Shown here: piece by piece, positions 25,914 through 35,615 of the stretch
Layout of the letters: every line of letters begins with the position of its first letter
How positions within the stretch are numbered: the first letter of the stretch is position 1
From: Rhizobium sp.
GTDB lineage: Bacteria > Pseudomonadota > Alphaproteobacteria > Rhizobiales > Rhizobiaceae
Assembly: GCA_028290545.1 (NCBI GenBank)
Contig: JAQGJP010000089.1
Coordinates: forward strand, 1-37,150
DNA length: 37,150 nucleotides
Reading direction: 5' to 3'
Notes under the pieces: generated by a model
What the model saw: the letters and a program-made list of their open reading frames with translations, nothing else
Told to the model about the DNA's origin: nothing
Databases searched by the model: none
Program-made: the position numbers and the translations under genes

Positions 25914-27383
25914 CTATTCGTGCCAGGTCCGTCCGTCGCGCTCGATCAGCGCGATCGACTGGCTCGGTCCCCATGTGCCGGATGTGTAGCCCTGCACCGG
26001 TTGCGCGGTTTCTTCCCATGCCTTCAGGATCGGGTCGACCCAGCGCCATGCGGCTTCCACTTCGTCGCGGCGCATGAACAGCGTCTGGTTCGAGCGGATG
26101 ACATCGAGCAGCAAGCGCTCATAGGCGTCGGCATTGCGGGCGTCGAATGCCTGGGCAAAGCTCATGTCCAGCGACACTTCGCGCAGCCGCATGCCGCCAG
26201 GACCCGGATCCTTGATCATCAGCGATTGCTTGACGCCTTCGTCCGGCTGCAACCGGATGATCAACTGGTTCTGGCCGATGCGCCCGGCGCTGCCGTCGAA
26301 AATCGAATGCGGGATGGGCTTGAAAGTGATGACGATCTCCGACACGCGGGTCGCAAGCCGCTTGCCCGTGCGAATGTAGAACGGAACGCCGGCCCAGCGC
26401 CAGTTGCCGATCTCGGCCTTGATGGCGACATAGGTCTCGATGTTGGAAACGCCGCCTTCGAGTTCTTCGAGATAGCCCTTGACCGCACCCTTGTCGGAGG
26501 CACCGGCGCGGTACTGGCCGCGAACGGTGAACTTGTCTGCATTGGTGGCGTCGATCCGCTTCAGCGAACGCAGAACCTTGAGCTTCTCGTCGCGCACGGC
26601 TTCGGCACCCATCGAGGAAGGGGCTTCCATGGCCACGAGGCAGACGAGCTGCAGGATGTGGTTCTGCACCATGTCGCGCAGCGCGCCGGCCTTGTCGTAA
26701 TAACCGGCGCGGCCTTCGAGGCCGACAGATTCGGCGACCGTGATCTGCACATGGTCGATATGGGCGGAGTTCCACAGCGGTTCATAGAGTGCGTTGGCAA
26801 AGCGCAGCGCCATCAGGTTCTGCACCGTCTCCTTGCCGAGATAGTGGTCGATGCGGAAGATCTGCTCTTCCTTGAAGGCGGCACCGATGGTGTTGTTGAG
26901 CTCGAGCGCGGAAGCAAGGTCGCGGCCAATCGGCTTTTCGACAACGATGCGGGTGTTCTTGGTGATCAGCTTGTGGTCGCGGATACGATCGCTGATACTG
27001 CCGAAAATCGCCGGACCAACGGCGAGATAGAAGGCACGCACCCGATCTTTGCCTTCACCCAACAACTGGTGCAGCTTGTCCCAGCCCTTTTCGGATCCGG
27101 CATCGACGGAGACGTAAAACAGCCGATCCGCGAAACGCTTCAGCCCCTCGTCGCTCAGTTCAGTGGGCTTGAGGAATTTCTTCAGCGCTTCGATGGCGAA
27201 CTTGCGGTAATCCTCATGAGAAAGCGCTGCGCGCGAGGCGCCGATAATGCGCGTCGGTTCGGTGAATTGCCCGGCTTCCTGCCGATGAAAAAGGGCGGGC
27301 AGCAGCTTGCGCTCCGCAAGATCTCCCGTGCCGCCGAAGACGACATAATCGAAGGGTTCGACGGGAATGATTTGGCTGCTCAT
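25914..27383 (-). CDS. zwf: Glucose-6-phosphate 1-dehydrogenase Zwf
   Basis: This 489-aa cytosolic enzyme oxidises glucose-6-phosphate to 6-phosphogluconolactone and makes NADPH or NADH. The coenzyme-binding motif VVFGGTGDLAERKL lies near residues 14-27, the substrate-binding signature RIDHYLGKE near 177, and the EKPIGRD block just before it. The length equals the family norm. It is the first gene of the zwf-pgl-edd unit; the promoter should lie in the 120-base gap 27384-27503, where AT-rich sequence is present but no clear element was identified. Confidence 0.97.
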   Translation of the reverse strand: MSSQIIPVEPFDYVVFGGTGDLAERKLLPALFHRQEAGQFTEPTRIIGASRAALSHEDYRKFAIEALKKFLKPTELSDEGLKRFADRLFYVSVDAGSEKGWDKLHQLLGEGKDRVRAFYLAVGPAIFGSISDRIRDHKLITKNTRIVVEKPIGRDLASALELNNTIGAAFKEEQIFRIDHYLGKETVQNLMALRFANALYEPLWNSAHIDHVQITVAESVGLEGRAGYYDKAGALRDMVQNHILQLVCLVAMEAPSSMGAEAVRDEKLKVLRSLKRIDATNADKFTVRGQYRAGASDKGAVKGYLEELEGGVSNIETYVAIKAEIGNWRWAGVPFYIRTGKRLATRVSEIVITFKPIPHSIFDGSAGRIGQNQLIIRLQPDEGVKQSLMIKDPGPGGMRLREVSLDMSFAQAFDARNADAYERLLLDVIRSNQTLFMRRDEVEAAWRWVDPILKAWEETAQPVQGYTSGTWGPSQSIALIERDGRTWHE

Positions 27384-27503
27384 AGGCTTTCTCTCATCTA
27401 TCCGGGCCAGGGGGCGTCATATTCTAATCGATTTAAAAATACCAGTGGTTCGCGAAGGGAATATGAACTTTTTCTTCATTTGTGCAAGTGCGAAAGACGG
27501 GTT

Positions 27504-28790
27504 CTAGAGCTTGTCAATCAGCGCAAACCAGGTCAGCGCAAGGAACAGCAGAGGTGCCCGAAACTTGGTTCCGCCGGGGAAGGGGGGGACGTTCAGCGAG
27601 CGGAAGAGCTCGAGATCGTTTGCCTTGCCCGACAACATTTCCGCGTAGAGCCGGCCGCAATAATTCGCGAGCATGACGCCATGGCCGGAATAGCCGCCGA
27701 TTGCCGTCACATGGGGCATGACTTCGCGCACGAAAGGAGAACGGGGCATGGTGATTCCCACCGCGCCGCCCCAGCCATGCGTGAACGGGATGTCCTTCAG
27801 TTCGGGATAGATCTCGGCCACCTGGCGTCGGATATGCGTGGTGATGTCGGAAGGCGTATCGGATGTATAGGCCTCTCGGCCGCCGAACAGCAGGCGATTG
27901 TCTTTGGTCTTGCGCCAGTAGCGGACGACGAAGCGTGAATCCGCGACTGATTCGCCGCCAGCCAGAATCGCCGGGAAATCATCGAGCGGCGGGGTGGCGC
28001 CGATGAAGGAGCCGATCGGCATGACATGCGCGGCGGTCTTGGGTTCGAAGTCGCCGGTATAGGCATCGGTGGCGACCAGCGCTTTCTCCGCGGTGATCGT
28101 ACCCCGCTTGGTCTCGATCGTCACCTTGCCGCCTTCCGATCTGATCGTTTTCGCGGCGGTCATCTCGTGGATGCGGGCGCCGGCGCGGGCGGCGGCCCCG
28201 GCAAGCCCAACCACGTATTTCATGGGGTGGATATGGCCGGTGTTGGCGTCATGGATGCCGAAATGGAAGCGGGACGATCCGACGCGGGCAGCGGTTTCAT
28301 CCCTGTCGAGGAAGCGCAGGTGCGGATAGTTGTAGCGCTCGGCGGCGATCACCGGATTGGCGCGGAAATCCTTCTCGTAGCGCGCCTTGTGGGCGACGAT
28401 CATATGTCCCTTGACATAGTCGATCTCGAAATTCTCGGCGGCGGCGAAGTCGATGAGGTTGGCCTTCGCCGTCTCGGCCATGTCAAACAGCGCACGCGAT
28501 GTTTCCAGGCCGAACTCGTCTTCGCGATCTTCCGGCCACCAGCGCTGGCCGGTTCCGAGCTGTCCGCCATTGCGGCCGGAGGCGCCATCGCCGAACCGGT
28601 TGGCATCGACCAGAACGACATCGACACCGGCCTTTGCGAGGTGATAGGCAGCCTGCAGGCCTGTGAACCCGCCGCCGATGATGGCGACGCTGGCTGTGAC
28701 CGATCCGTCGAGGGGTGGGTATTCGGGACGCTCGCCAACCGAGGATTCATACCAGGATATACCCGGCGAGATCGGGCTCTGCCATGCCAT
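27504..28790 (-). CDS. FAD-dependent oxidoreductase, PuuB/OrdL-like
   Basis: This is a 428-aa flavoprotein of the DAO/GlpD superfamily. The FAD-binding Rossmann motif VAIIGGGFTGLQAAYHLAK lies near residues 34-52, followed by the acidic strand end VVLVDANRFGDGASGRNGGQ. A GGYSGHGVMLANYCGRL stretch near 375 is typical of PuuB/OrdL and related amine oxidases. In polyamine breakdown PuuB oxidises gamma-glutamylputrescine made by PuuA. A PuuA-like glutamine synthetase family gene lies 6.8 kb away at 35616, which supports that role but does not prove it. Other amino-acid or betaine substrates are possible. The C-terminus ends with a hydrophobic stretch (APLLFLALTWFALI) that may contact the membrane. 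Confidence 0.85.
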   Translation of the reverse strand: MAWQSPISPGISWYESSVGERPEYPPLDGSVTASVAIIGGGFTGLQAAYHLAKAGVDVVLVDANRFGDGASGRNGGQLGTGQRWWPEDREDEFGLETSRALFDMAETAKANLIDFAAAENFEIDYVKGHMIVAHKARYEKDFRANPVIAAERYNYPHLRFLDRDETAARVGSSRFHFGIHDANTGHIHPMKYVVGLAGAAARAGARIHEMTAAKTIRSEGGKVTIETKRGTITAEKALVATDAYTGDFEPKTAAHVMPIGSFIGATPPLDDFPAILAGGESVADSRFVVRYWRKTKDNRLLFGGREAYTSDTPSDITTHIRRQVAEIYPELKDIPFTHGWGGAVGITMPRSPFVREVMPHVTAIGGYSGHGVMLANYCGRLYAEMLSGKANDLELFRSLNVPPFPGGTKFRAPLLFLALTWFALIDKL

Positions 28791-28888
28791 TTCCGAACAC
28801 CTTGATGCTTGCTGCCCATCGATCGGGCGCTTCCTGATAGCCCATCATGCCGATGGCGGGCAAGGTGCGGGGAAGGAACCTTCTATCG

Positions 28889-29230
28889 TTATTCGCCGCT
28901 CTCCGGGTCTTCCTCTGCGGAGGTGCCGAGATAAAAAGCATCGTAATCCCGGCCACCGTAGAAGATGTTGGTGATCCTGACACGGTCGTGCTCAACCTTG
29001 TAAGCTATTACGGCAGAATGCTCGAAGGGCACCATGCGCAGTCCGTCTTCGAGGTCGTTGCGAGGCCGCCCGCCAAACGGAACGAGACCAATTCGCTCGC
29101 AGCGTGCGCGTATGCGGCCGTAGAATCCAAGTGCAACGTTCTCATTTTGGCTTATTGTCAAAACTGAACGATATATATCTTCAAGATCAGCTCTCGCTTC
29201 TGGACGATAGGCAACCTTAAGACGAAGCAT
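28889..29230 (-). CDS. parE: ParE/RelE-family toxin
   Basis: This is a 113-aa basic protein with the ParE/RelE fold: VAYRPEARADLEDIYRSV at the start, the FGGRPRNDLEDGLRMVPF centre, and VIAYKVEHDRVRITNIFYGGRDYDAF, where the final R-I-x-x-I/V-F/L-Y-G-x-R-D is the family hallmark. ParE toxins inhibit gyrase; RelE toxins cut mRNA. The sequence looks closer to ParE. Its start overlaps the antitoxin gene by 14 bases, a common arrangement for coupled expression. Confidence 0.9.
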   Translation of the reverse strand: MLRLKVAYRPEARADLEDIYRSVLTISQNENVALGFYGRIRARCERIGLVPFGGRPRNDLEDGLRMVPFEHSAVIAYKVEHDRVRITNIFYGGRDYDAFYLGTSAEEDPESGE

Positions 29231-29507
29231 CTTTAAATTCTTTGTTCGCTCTTGCGATGAAATCCTTCATATGCGCGTCGACCTCTTCGCCTGTGAGATC
29301 CGGCCGCGGATCGTCGAGCGACCTGCGTATCCGGGCTTTGATCGACTTGATCGTCTCGGCATGCTCTTCGCGCTGGCGCTGCCAGAGCCGCATCGCATCC
29401 CGGATGACTTCGCTCGTGGAGGCATATTCGCCGGCATCGACGCTTTCGCGGATGACGCGCAACATTTCGGGAGTCATGGTGATGCTGATTTTCTCGGCCG
29501 ATTGCAT
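29217..29507 (-). CDS. parD: ParD-type antitoxin
   Basis: This is a 96-aa ribbon-helix-helix protein. The N-terminal DNA-binding unit is seen as EKISITMTPEMLRVIRESVD and EYASTSEVIRDAMRLWQR. The C-terminal half (about 50-96) is charged and is expected to wrap the toxin. It is the first gene of the pair and would repress its own promoter, which must lie in 29508-29557. It lies between an oxidoreductase and a chemoreceptor, probably as a stabilising module. Confidence 0.9.
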   Translation of the reverse strand: MQSAEKISITMTPEMLRVIRESVDAGEYASTSEVIRDAMRLWQRQREEHAETIKSIKARIRRSLDDPRPDLTGEEVDAHMKDFIARANKEFKDASS

Positions 29508-29557
29508 GATCCTACCTCAATCACTCCTGGAGTATGAAGTTGGTAGCATAAAATCAC

Positions 29558-29595
29558 ACTCGGGCCAAGACGGCGTGTGCCGTCCTGGCCCGAGT
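29558..29595 (-). terminator. Terminator of the first chemoreceptor gene
   Basis: A 16-base arm (29558-29573) pairs with 29580-29595 around a 6-base loop, with one position that forms a G-U pair on the minus-strand RNA. On that strand the stem is followed by GTGATTTTATG. It lies 22 bases after the chemoreceptor stop codon, just before the parD promoter region. Confidence 0.85.
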
Positions 29596-29617
29596 TGCAG
29601 TAAGATAGACCCGTTCG

Positions 29618-32146
29618 TCAGGCGGCGCGGCGCACATTGGAATGATGTGCGCGGCTTTCGTCAAGATTGAAGCGTCCGACGAGTTCCATCAAAAGGTCGG
29701 CTTCCTCGGAGAGTTGCTGGGTTGCGGCATTGGTTTCCTCGACCATGGCTGCGTTGCGCTGGGTCATCTGGTCCATCTGATTGACGGTGGAGTTGACCTC
29801 CTGCAGCGACAGCGACTGTTCGCGGCTCGATGTGGCGATGAGTTCGACATGGCCGGAAATTTCCACGATCTGCCGCGAAATTTCCATCAGGGCATTGCCG
29901 GTTTCCTCGACATAACGCGACCCGGTCGAGACCTCGTCGGCGGAATTGCCGATCAGGCCACCGATTTCCTTGGCGGCCTTTGCCGAGCGCTGGGCAAGTT
30001 CGCGCACTTCCTGGGCGACGACGGCGAAACCCTTGCCGGCTTCCCCGGCACGCGCGGCTTCGACGCCGGCGTTGAGCGCCAGCAGGTTGGTCTGGAAGGC
30101 GATGCCATCGATGACATCGACGATCTGGCTGATCTTGTCGGATGCATCCTTGATCCGGCCCATGGCCGAGATCGCGTTCTGCACGATGTCGGAGGAACTG
30201 TCGGCATTCTTCTTGGCTGTCGCGACGATCTTCGTGGTCTCTGCGGCCCTTCCGGAAGCGGTCTTGGTGGTTGCGGTAATCTGCTCGACAGCGGCCGCCG
30301 TCTGCTCCAGCGACGCTGCCTGCTGCTCGGTGCGCTTGGCAAGATCGTCGGCGGCTTCGGCCATCTGCCGGCCATTGTCCTGGATCATGCCCGACGCGCC
30401 GCGGATCTCGCTCAGTGTGTCGCGCAGACCCGCGATCGAGCGATTGAAGTCGGTGCGGAGCGTGTCGAGATCGCCGGCGAAAGGCGCATCGAGCGTGAAG
30501 CGCAGTTCACCGCGGGCCAGATTGCCGAGACCTTCGGCCAGCGCTGCGACGGCGAACTGGATCTGGCGCGTGTTCTCCTGTTTCTCATCTTCGTTGCGGG
30601 CGCGCTCCTGTTCGGTTGAGATGCGCGAGCGTTCCGCTTGTTCCTCCATCGTCACCTTTGCAAGGGCGTTGTCCTTGAACACGGAGAGCGCGCGCGCCAT
30701 GTCGCCGATTTCGTCCGGACGCCGGTCGCCGGAGATCGAGGTGTCGAGCCTGCCTTCGGCAAGCCGGCGCATCGCCGAGGTGATCTGGCCGATCGGGCCT
30801 TTGAGCGTGATGACCAGTGCCGCGCCTGCAGCCATGGCGATCAGGATTCCGAGCAGCACGGCGCCGATCGAGATGCGGTTGGCGCCTTCGCGCTCCTGGC
30901 CTGCGTTGGCCTTCTGTGTTTCGGCGAAATCCGCCAGCAATTGCCACGTACCATCGATCTTCTGCGTTGCCGCTGCGAAGGCGTCGGCACGGGCCTTGAA
31001 GTTATTGACAAGGTTTTCCGCATTGGTCTTGACCCGATTGAGGACAGGCTTCGACAGGCTGTTAAGGCTGGCGAAATAGGGATCGGACTTGGCGGCGGCG
31101 GAAAGGCGGCGCAGTTCGGTGCTGTACATATTCAGCGCCTGAGCGACCTTTTCCGCGCCCGCGTCGTCCGGCTTGCTGACAAGCTCGGCAAGGTTCACAC
31201 GAATTTCGTTGTGATTGTTGACGATGTTGCGAAGTCGATTGCCCAGCGAATCCGCCCTGGCAATTTCAGCATCGGCATCGGCGAGCCGAAGGATCGAATC
31301 GCGCATCATCTGCCCGGAAATTTCCTTGAACATCGTCACGGTCGTCCGGAGCGAATTCATCGTGCCGTTGGCCTTGGACATTGCTGCATCGCTGATGTCA
31401 TTGGCGACCACCTGCTGCGCGAGTGCTTTTACCTGTTTCACGAGCCGTACGGCATAGGGCTTCTTCGGCTTTGGTATCGCATCGAGCGACTGGCCGGCCA
31501 TCTCCTGCAACTCTGCGGAATATTTCTCGAAGGTCTTGAGTTTATCGTCCGGCGTCAGCACCTTGCCGTATTCGACGACCATGGAATCGATCAGCACCGA
31601 CGTCTTGTCGATGATCAACGCGTTGTTGAGTCCGGTCTTCTCGATCGCTTCCTTCTTCTTTGCGTCGATCAACAGCTGTTTCGTGCGCTTGCCGGTCTGT
31701 TCCTGAATTTTCATCAGGGATTCGGAAGCCGCCGCGAAATCCTGCGTAATCTTTTCGTGCTCGTTGTAGATGGTCCACAAGCCGTCGATATTGGCGGAGA
31801 TTCCGCTCGCCTGCTCGACTGCGCGATCGAGCTGTTCAACGCCGGCCTCGTTCTCCAGATTCTGGGCCGTGCCCCGGAGGATTGCGAGCTGGTCGCTGAC
31901 GGTCTTGATTGCCGCGTCGTGGGTCTCCTGCGAGGTGACCAGCAGATAGCGGTTCATGCTGGCATAGACTTCCTTGAAACCGGAAAGCGATTGCAGCACG
32001 CTGTTGGAAATTTCCATCCGTCCCTGTAGCAGGCTCGATGCGTAGAGGCCGGTCAGGCCGACAGCCGAAATGCTGGCGACGAACGGCAGAACCAGCACGA
32101 TCACCTTCGTCTGGATCTTGAAACGGGACATAAATTTATCAATCAA
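29618..32146 (-). CDS. Methyl-accepting chemotaxis protein (copy 1)
   Basis: This is an 842-aa chemoreceptor. Its N-terminal transmembrane helix (about residues 13-35) is followed by a long, mainly helical periplasmic sensor (about 36-425), a second transmembrane helix (about 427-448), HAMP (about 449-500) and a cytoplasmic signalling coiled coil. The hairpin tip that binds CheA/CheW is seen as [20 protein letters not shown]. No C-terminal CheR-tethering pentapeptide is present. The start is set at a TTG (32144-32146), with GGGGGA seven bases upstream. This makes the N-terminus match the paralogue next to it and gives both proteins the same length. Start sites further upstream (a GTG at 32167) or downstream (ATG 32131) fit less well. 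The ligand is unknown. Confidence 0.95.
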   Translation of the reverse strand: MIDKFMSRFKIQTKVIVLVLPFVASISAVGLTGLYASSLLQGRMEISNSVLQSLSGFKEVYASMNRYLLVTSQETHDAAIKTVSDQLAILRGTAQNLENEAGVEQLDRAVEQASGISANIDGLWTIYNEHEKITQDFAAASESLMKIQEQTGKRTKQLLIDAKKKEAIEKTGLNNALIIDKTSVLIDSMVVEYGKVLTPDDKLKTFEKYSAELQEMAGQSLDAIPKPKKPYAVRLVKQVKALAQQVVANDISDAAMSKANGTMNSLRTTVTMFKEISGQMMRDSILRLADADAEIARADSLGNRLRNIVNNHNEIRVNLAELVSKPDDAGAEKVAQALNMYSTELRRLSAAAKSDPYFASLNSLSKPVLNRVKTNAENLVNNFKARADAFAAATQKIDGTWQLLADFAETQKANAGQEREGANRISIGAVLLGILIAMAAGAALVITLKGPIGQITSAMRRLAEGRLDTSISGDRRPDEIGDMARALSVFKDNALAKVTMEEQAERSRISTEQERARNEDEKQENTRQIQFAVAALAEGLGNLARGELRFTLDAPFAGDLDTLRTDFNRSIAGLRDTLSEIRGASGMIQDNGRQMAEAADDLAKRTEQQAASLEQTAAAVEQITATTKTASGRAAETTKIVATAKKNADSSSDIVQNAISAMGRIKDASDKISQIVDVIDGIAFQTNLLALNAGVEAARAGEAGKGFAVVAQEVRELAQRSAKAAKEIGGLIGNSADEVSTGSRYVEETGNALMEISRQIVEISGHVELIATSSREQSLSLQEVNSTVNQMDQMTQRNAAMVEETNAATQQLSEEADLLMELVGRFNLDESRAHHSNVRRAA

Positions 32147-32410
32147 CGGTAGATCCCCCAACGGCACTAATTGTGGTTACGGTCCGCCGATCTGCTCGTC
32201 GCGTCGCTTGATCGGCGACGCTTTAATACTGTGCGAGCAACGGCTGAGCGCGGAAAGCATTCTCAAGCATACAACCTCGCATTTTGCCCTTAATGATCGA
32301 CTAAAAACATTTAGTTCAAATTGTATTTTTTAGATGCATACGGAAAAAACGAAAAAATAATGCGCGGGATTTGAGGTCCCGCGCATTTGTCTCGACGAAA
32401 CCCGGTGAAA
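32147..32410. other. Spacer between the two chemoreceptor genes
   Basis: It holds the terminator of the second chemoreceptor gene and the promoter region of the first (both minus strand). A 7-bp hairpin GCGTCGC/GCGACGC (32201-32207 with 32215-32221) lies in the probable leader of copy 1. A near-CtrA site with one mismatch in its second half (32290-32304) is not called. No gene seen. Confidence 0.55.
32351..32387 (-). terminator. Terminator of the second chemoreceptor gene
   Basis: AATGCGCGGGA (32359-32369) pairs perfectly with TCCCGCGCATT (32377-32387). On the minus strand the stem is followed by a T-rich run (complement of GAAAAAATAA, then further A-rich bases below 32351). It starts 24 bases after the copy 2 stop codon. 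Confidence 0.9.
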
Positions 32411-34939
32411 TCAGGCGGCGCGATGCATGCGACCGGTTGACTCGCTCGCGAGTTTGAATTGTTCTACCAGCCCCATCAGCGTATCGGCCTCGTCCGCGAG
32501 CTGCCGGGTGGCGGCGTTGGTTTCTTCTACCATCGCGGCGTTGCGCTGGGTCATCTGGTCCATCTGGTTGACGGACGAGTTGACCTCGCCAAGCGCATTG
32601 GACTGGTCGCGGCTGGCCATGGCAATCATCTCGACCCGCTCCGAGACGGTGACGATTTTGGAGGAGATTTCCGAGAGCACGGTGCCGGTTTGCTGCACCA
32701 GCTGGGATCCCGATGAAACCTCGGTGCTCGACTTGTCGATCAGTGCTTTGATCTCCTTCGCAGCACTTGCCGAACGTTGTGCAAGCTCACGCACTTCCAT
32801 GGCAACAACCGCGAAGCCCTTGCCGGCTTCTCCGGCGCGCGCGGCCTCGATCCCGGCGTTCAATGCCAAGAGATTGGTCTGGAAGGCAATTTCGTCGATC
32901 ACGTCGATGATCTGCACGATCTGGCTGGATGCATCCTCGATCCGGCCCATCGCCTCGATCGCATTGGCAACGACTGCCGAGGAAGCATCCGCGGAACGCT
33001 TGGTTTCGGCGACGATGCGGTTGGCTTCCTCTGCACGTTCCGCAGAGGATTTCACCGTGACAGTGATCTGCTCGACGGCCGCGGCCGTTTGCTCAAGCGA
33101 TGCCGCCTGCTGCTCGGTACGCTTGGAGAGCTCATCAGCCGAGGCGCTCATCTCGCCAGCGTTGCGCTGGATTATGTAGGTGTTGTTGCGGATCTGCGAC
33201 ATCGTATCCTGAAGGCGCAGCAGCGAACCGTTGAAATCATTGCGCAACTGCTCGAGACGACCGAAGAACGGGGTTTCGATGGTCTTGGAGATGTCGCCCT
33301 GGGAAAGGCGACCGAGACCGGCGGCAAGCGCGTTGACGGCAAAATCGATCTGCTGGTCGACATCCAGCTTTTCCTGGTCGTTGCGGCGGCGTTCGGCTTC
33401 GGCTTCGGCTCGCTCGGTCTCGCCTTGGCGCTCGATCTCGATCTTGGACAGTGCGTTCTGCTTGAACACGCCGAGTGCACGGGCCATCTCGCCGATTTCG
33501 TCGATACGAGCCTCGCCGTTGATCTTGGTTTCGAGCATGCCTTCCGCGAGCTTGCGCATCGACGAGGTGATCTGGCCGATCGGTCCCTTGAAAGTCATGA
33601 CGAGCCCGATGCCGGCGAAAACTGCGATCGCAATGCCGGCGACCATTGCGCCGATGGAAATCGTATTCGCATCCTGGCGTTCCCGGCCGGCACTCTGCTT
33701 CTGCAGTTCTGCAAAAGCTGTCAGTTGTTTCCAGATTGCATCGACCTCGGCGGCGGCACTCGCGAAATCACCGTGGCGCTGTTCGGATGCCTTCACCAGT
33801 TCCTTGCTGTCCCGATCCATGGCATCAAGCGCCGGTACCAGGGTCTTTTCGAGTTCGGCGTAGAAGTCCATGCCCTTGGCCGAGCCGCCAAGCGTCACCA
33901 TGTCCTTGCGCACGATCTGAAAATCGTCGCCCAGACGCGCCCGGTTCTGCTCGCTGGGTGCCAGCATGAATTTCGCCAGCAGGATCTGGATGGAATAGCC
34001 AGAAGTGATCAGCTTGCGGCTGTCGTTGAGCAGGCCCTCGGCCTTGACCAGCGGCTCGTCGAGTTCGGAGAATCTTTGGGTAGCTATCTTCATTTTTTGC
34101 GCGGCGGCGAGACCGAGGTAGACGTTGAACTGACGGAAGCCGTTCAGCTTGGTCTGCATTCTGGCGATGTTGTCGCTGGAGGGGTCATTGGTGGCAATGA
34201 CGGTCTCAAGTTCCTGGAGCGACGTGGCGAGCGACTTGGTGACCGCCTTGTTTGATTCGGGAAGTGCCGTGGAGAGAATACGCTGGCGCTTTTTCAGGTC
34301 GCCGAGCTTGCCCTTGACGAGGTTGAACTTTTCCTCCGGCGTCTTGGCCTTCATGTAGGCGTTGGAAATCTCCATCAGGCTGGCGGCGTTGACGGTGATG
34401 CGATCGGCCTCGCGCAGCATGGTCTTGGCCGCGCTCTGGTCGTTGTTCATGGTCCGCTGCACCTGGGTCGTGGCCTCGGCAATCTTCATCTGCGAGCCGA
34501 CGACGACGCTGAGGCCTTTCTGGAGGCTGTCCTTCAGGGCAGTTTCGCTTTGATGCAGCGTCCATAAGCCGCTCATATGCGTAATGATGCTGTCGATCGA
34601 TTGCGCCGCGTGCTCGAGATCGGCGCGGCCTTCCGCATTGGCGTCAAGCTGGGAGAGCATCGACTGCAGCATGTCACGCTGGCTGGTCAACTTCTGGACG
34701 ACATTGTCACGGGCCTCGGGTGTGGCTTTATCGAGGAACGTTCCCATCGAGGCGGAGACATCCTTGAAGCCGCTCAACGACTGCAACACGCTGTTGGAAA
34801 TTTCCATCCGACCCTGAAGCAGGCCCGATGCATAGAGACCGGTAACCCCGACCGCCGTGATGCTGACCACAAACGGCAGGATGAATATCAAAACCTTGGT
34901 CTGGATTTTGAAGCGGGAGAGTATCCGGTCTATGTTCAC
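32411..34939 (-). CDS. Methyl-accepting chemotaxis protein (copy 2)
   Basis: This 842-aa chemoreceptor has the same layout as copy 1: first transmembrane helix (about 14-35), a periplasmic helical sensor of about 390 residues, a second helix near 420-443, HAMP, and a signalling domain with [20 protein letters not shown] at the tip. It starts at a GTG with GGAGG five bases upstream. The membrane-proximal block [19 protein letters not shown] is shared with copy 1 while most of the sensor has diverged, so the two probably sense different ligands or work as a mixed pair. The C-terminus ends MHRAA with no CheR-tethering pentapeptide. Confidence 0.95.
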   Translation of the reverse strand: MNIDRILSRFKIQTKVLIFILPFVVSITAVGVTGLYASGLLQGRMEISNSVLQSLSGFKDVSASMGTFLDKATPEARDNVVQKLTSQRDMLQSMLSQLDANAEGRADLEHAAQSIDSIITHMSGLWTLHQSETALKDSLQKGLSVVVGSQMKIAEATTQVQRTMNNDQSAAKTMLREADRITVNAASLMEISNAYMKAKTPEEKFNLVKGKLGDLKKRQRILSTALPESNKAVTKSLATSLQELETVIATNDPSSDNIARMQTKLNGFRQFNVYLGLAAAQKMKIATQRFSELDEPLVKAEGLLNDSRKLITSGYSIQILLAKFMLAPSEQNRARLGDDFQIVRKDMVTLGGSAKGMDFYAELEKTLVPALDAMDRDSKELVKASEQRHGDFASAAAEVDAIWKQLTAFAELQKQSAGRERQDANTISIGAMVAGIAIAVFAGIGLVMTFKGPIGQITSSMRKLAEGMLETKINGEARIDEIGEMARALGVFKQNALSKIEIERQGETERAEAEAERRRNDQEKLDVDQQIDFAVNALAAGLGRLSQGDISKTIETPFFGRLEQLRNDFNGSLLRLQDTMSQIRNNTYIIQRNAGEMSASADELSKRTEQQAASLEQTAAAVEQITVTVKSSAERAEEANRIVAETKRSADASSAVVANAIEAMGRIEDASSQIVQIIDVIDEIAFQTNLLALNAGIEAARAGEAGKGFAVVAMEVRELAQRSASAAKEIKALIDKSSTEVSSGSQLVQQTGTVLSEISSKIVTVSERVEMIAMASRDQSNALGEVNSSVNQMDQMTQRNAAMVEETNAATRQLADEADTLMGLVEQFKLASESTGRMHRAA

Positions 34940-35318
34940 ATTTGCCTCCTTGTACTGGCGGACAAATGCCTTCGAGTCTTCCGTGGCCCGGTTGTAATAG
35001 CGCAGTGGGTGCGGTGTCTTCGTGAGCAGTAAGCGCGATCATCGCGACCCACATGTTCGGGCATTTGCCGACGTCATCGTCGTTATGCCACTATCGCGGG
35101 GGGCTGTTAAAATTAAATTACCACTAATAAATACGTGGCGGTTTTATTGGCGTTCCTGCCATAAATATTTGCAATTGTGCTTCTGCTGCCGATGATTGTC
35201 TTGAAAAACAGAAAATCGTGAGCTGTGAAGACGAACCAATCGGATTGTCAAATAGTGTTTTTCGTCAATATTTAACAATCCGTTACGCCTGGCATTCGCA
35301 GCCGGCGGATACGGCCGG
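34940..35318. other. AT-rich spacer upstream of chemoreceptor copy 2
   Basis: This 379-base stretch has no gene I can support. It must contain the promoter of the minus-strand chemoreceptor. Two one-mismatch versions of the CtrA box (TTAA-N7-TTAC near 35108-35122 and at 35272-35286) occur, but in such AT-rich sequence they are expected by chance and are not called. Confidence 0.5.
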
Positions 35319-35462
35319 TCATATTACCAGAGCGGTAAATCCATAAACGCAGGCGGCAACCATGGTGATCGCCAATGCGACCAGGCCGAGCTTGCGGATC
35401 TGATCATCGTGCGCCTTGGCGATGGCGATTGCCCGGGCCTGCTTGCGTGCATTCTGCTGCAT
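35319..35462 (-). CDS. Small 47-aa single-span membrane protein
   Basis: This gene encodes 47 residues from an ATG at 35460-35462 with AAGGGG upstream. The N-terminal 25 residues are polar and basic (start MQQNARKQARAIAI, then AKAHDDQIRKLG). The rest is one hydrophobic helix (LVALAITMVAACVYGFTALV). By the positive-inside rule the N-terminus would stay in the cytoplasm. I do not recognise the family. It lies between a chemoreceptor gene and the glutamine synthetase family gene, and is transcribed in the direction of the chemoreceptors. A real ribosome binding site and the sharp polar/hydrophobic division support a true gene. Confidence 0.65.
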   Translation of the reverse strand: MQQNARKQARAIAIAKAHDDQIRKLGLVALAITMVAACVYGFTALVI

Positions 35463-35615
35463 TCGAATTCCCCTTGCGAAACATCGGAAAAAGATGACCG
35501 GATTCAGTTACCAAAGACTGAATATAGGAAATCTGATCTGAAATAACAGCCACCCCCTCGCCATTTAAACGGGAAACGGTATGATCGCGGCATTATCAAC
35601 CAAACTCGGTGCATC

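Noticed and set aside
23533..27938. Two very long plus-strand frames opposite edd and zwf/pgl
   Set aside because: They are shadows of high-GC genes on the minus strand. The translations show no domain and the second crosses several real genes.
35108..35286. Two TTAA-N7-TTAC sites resembling CtrA boxes
   Set aside because: Each has one mismatch in the second half and the region is AT-rich, so chance matches are likely.
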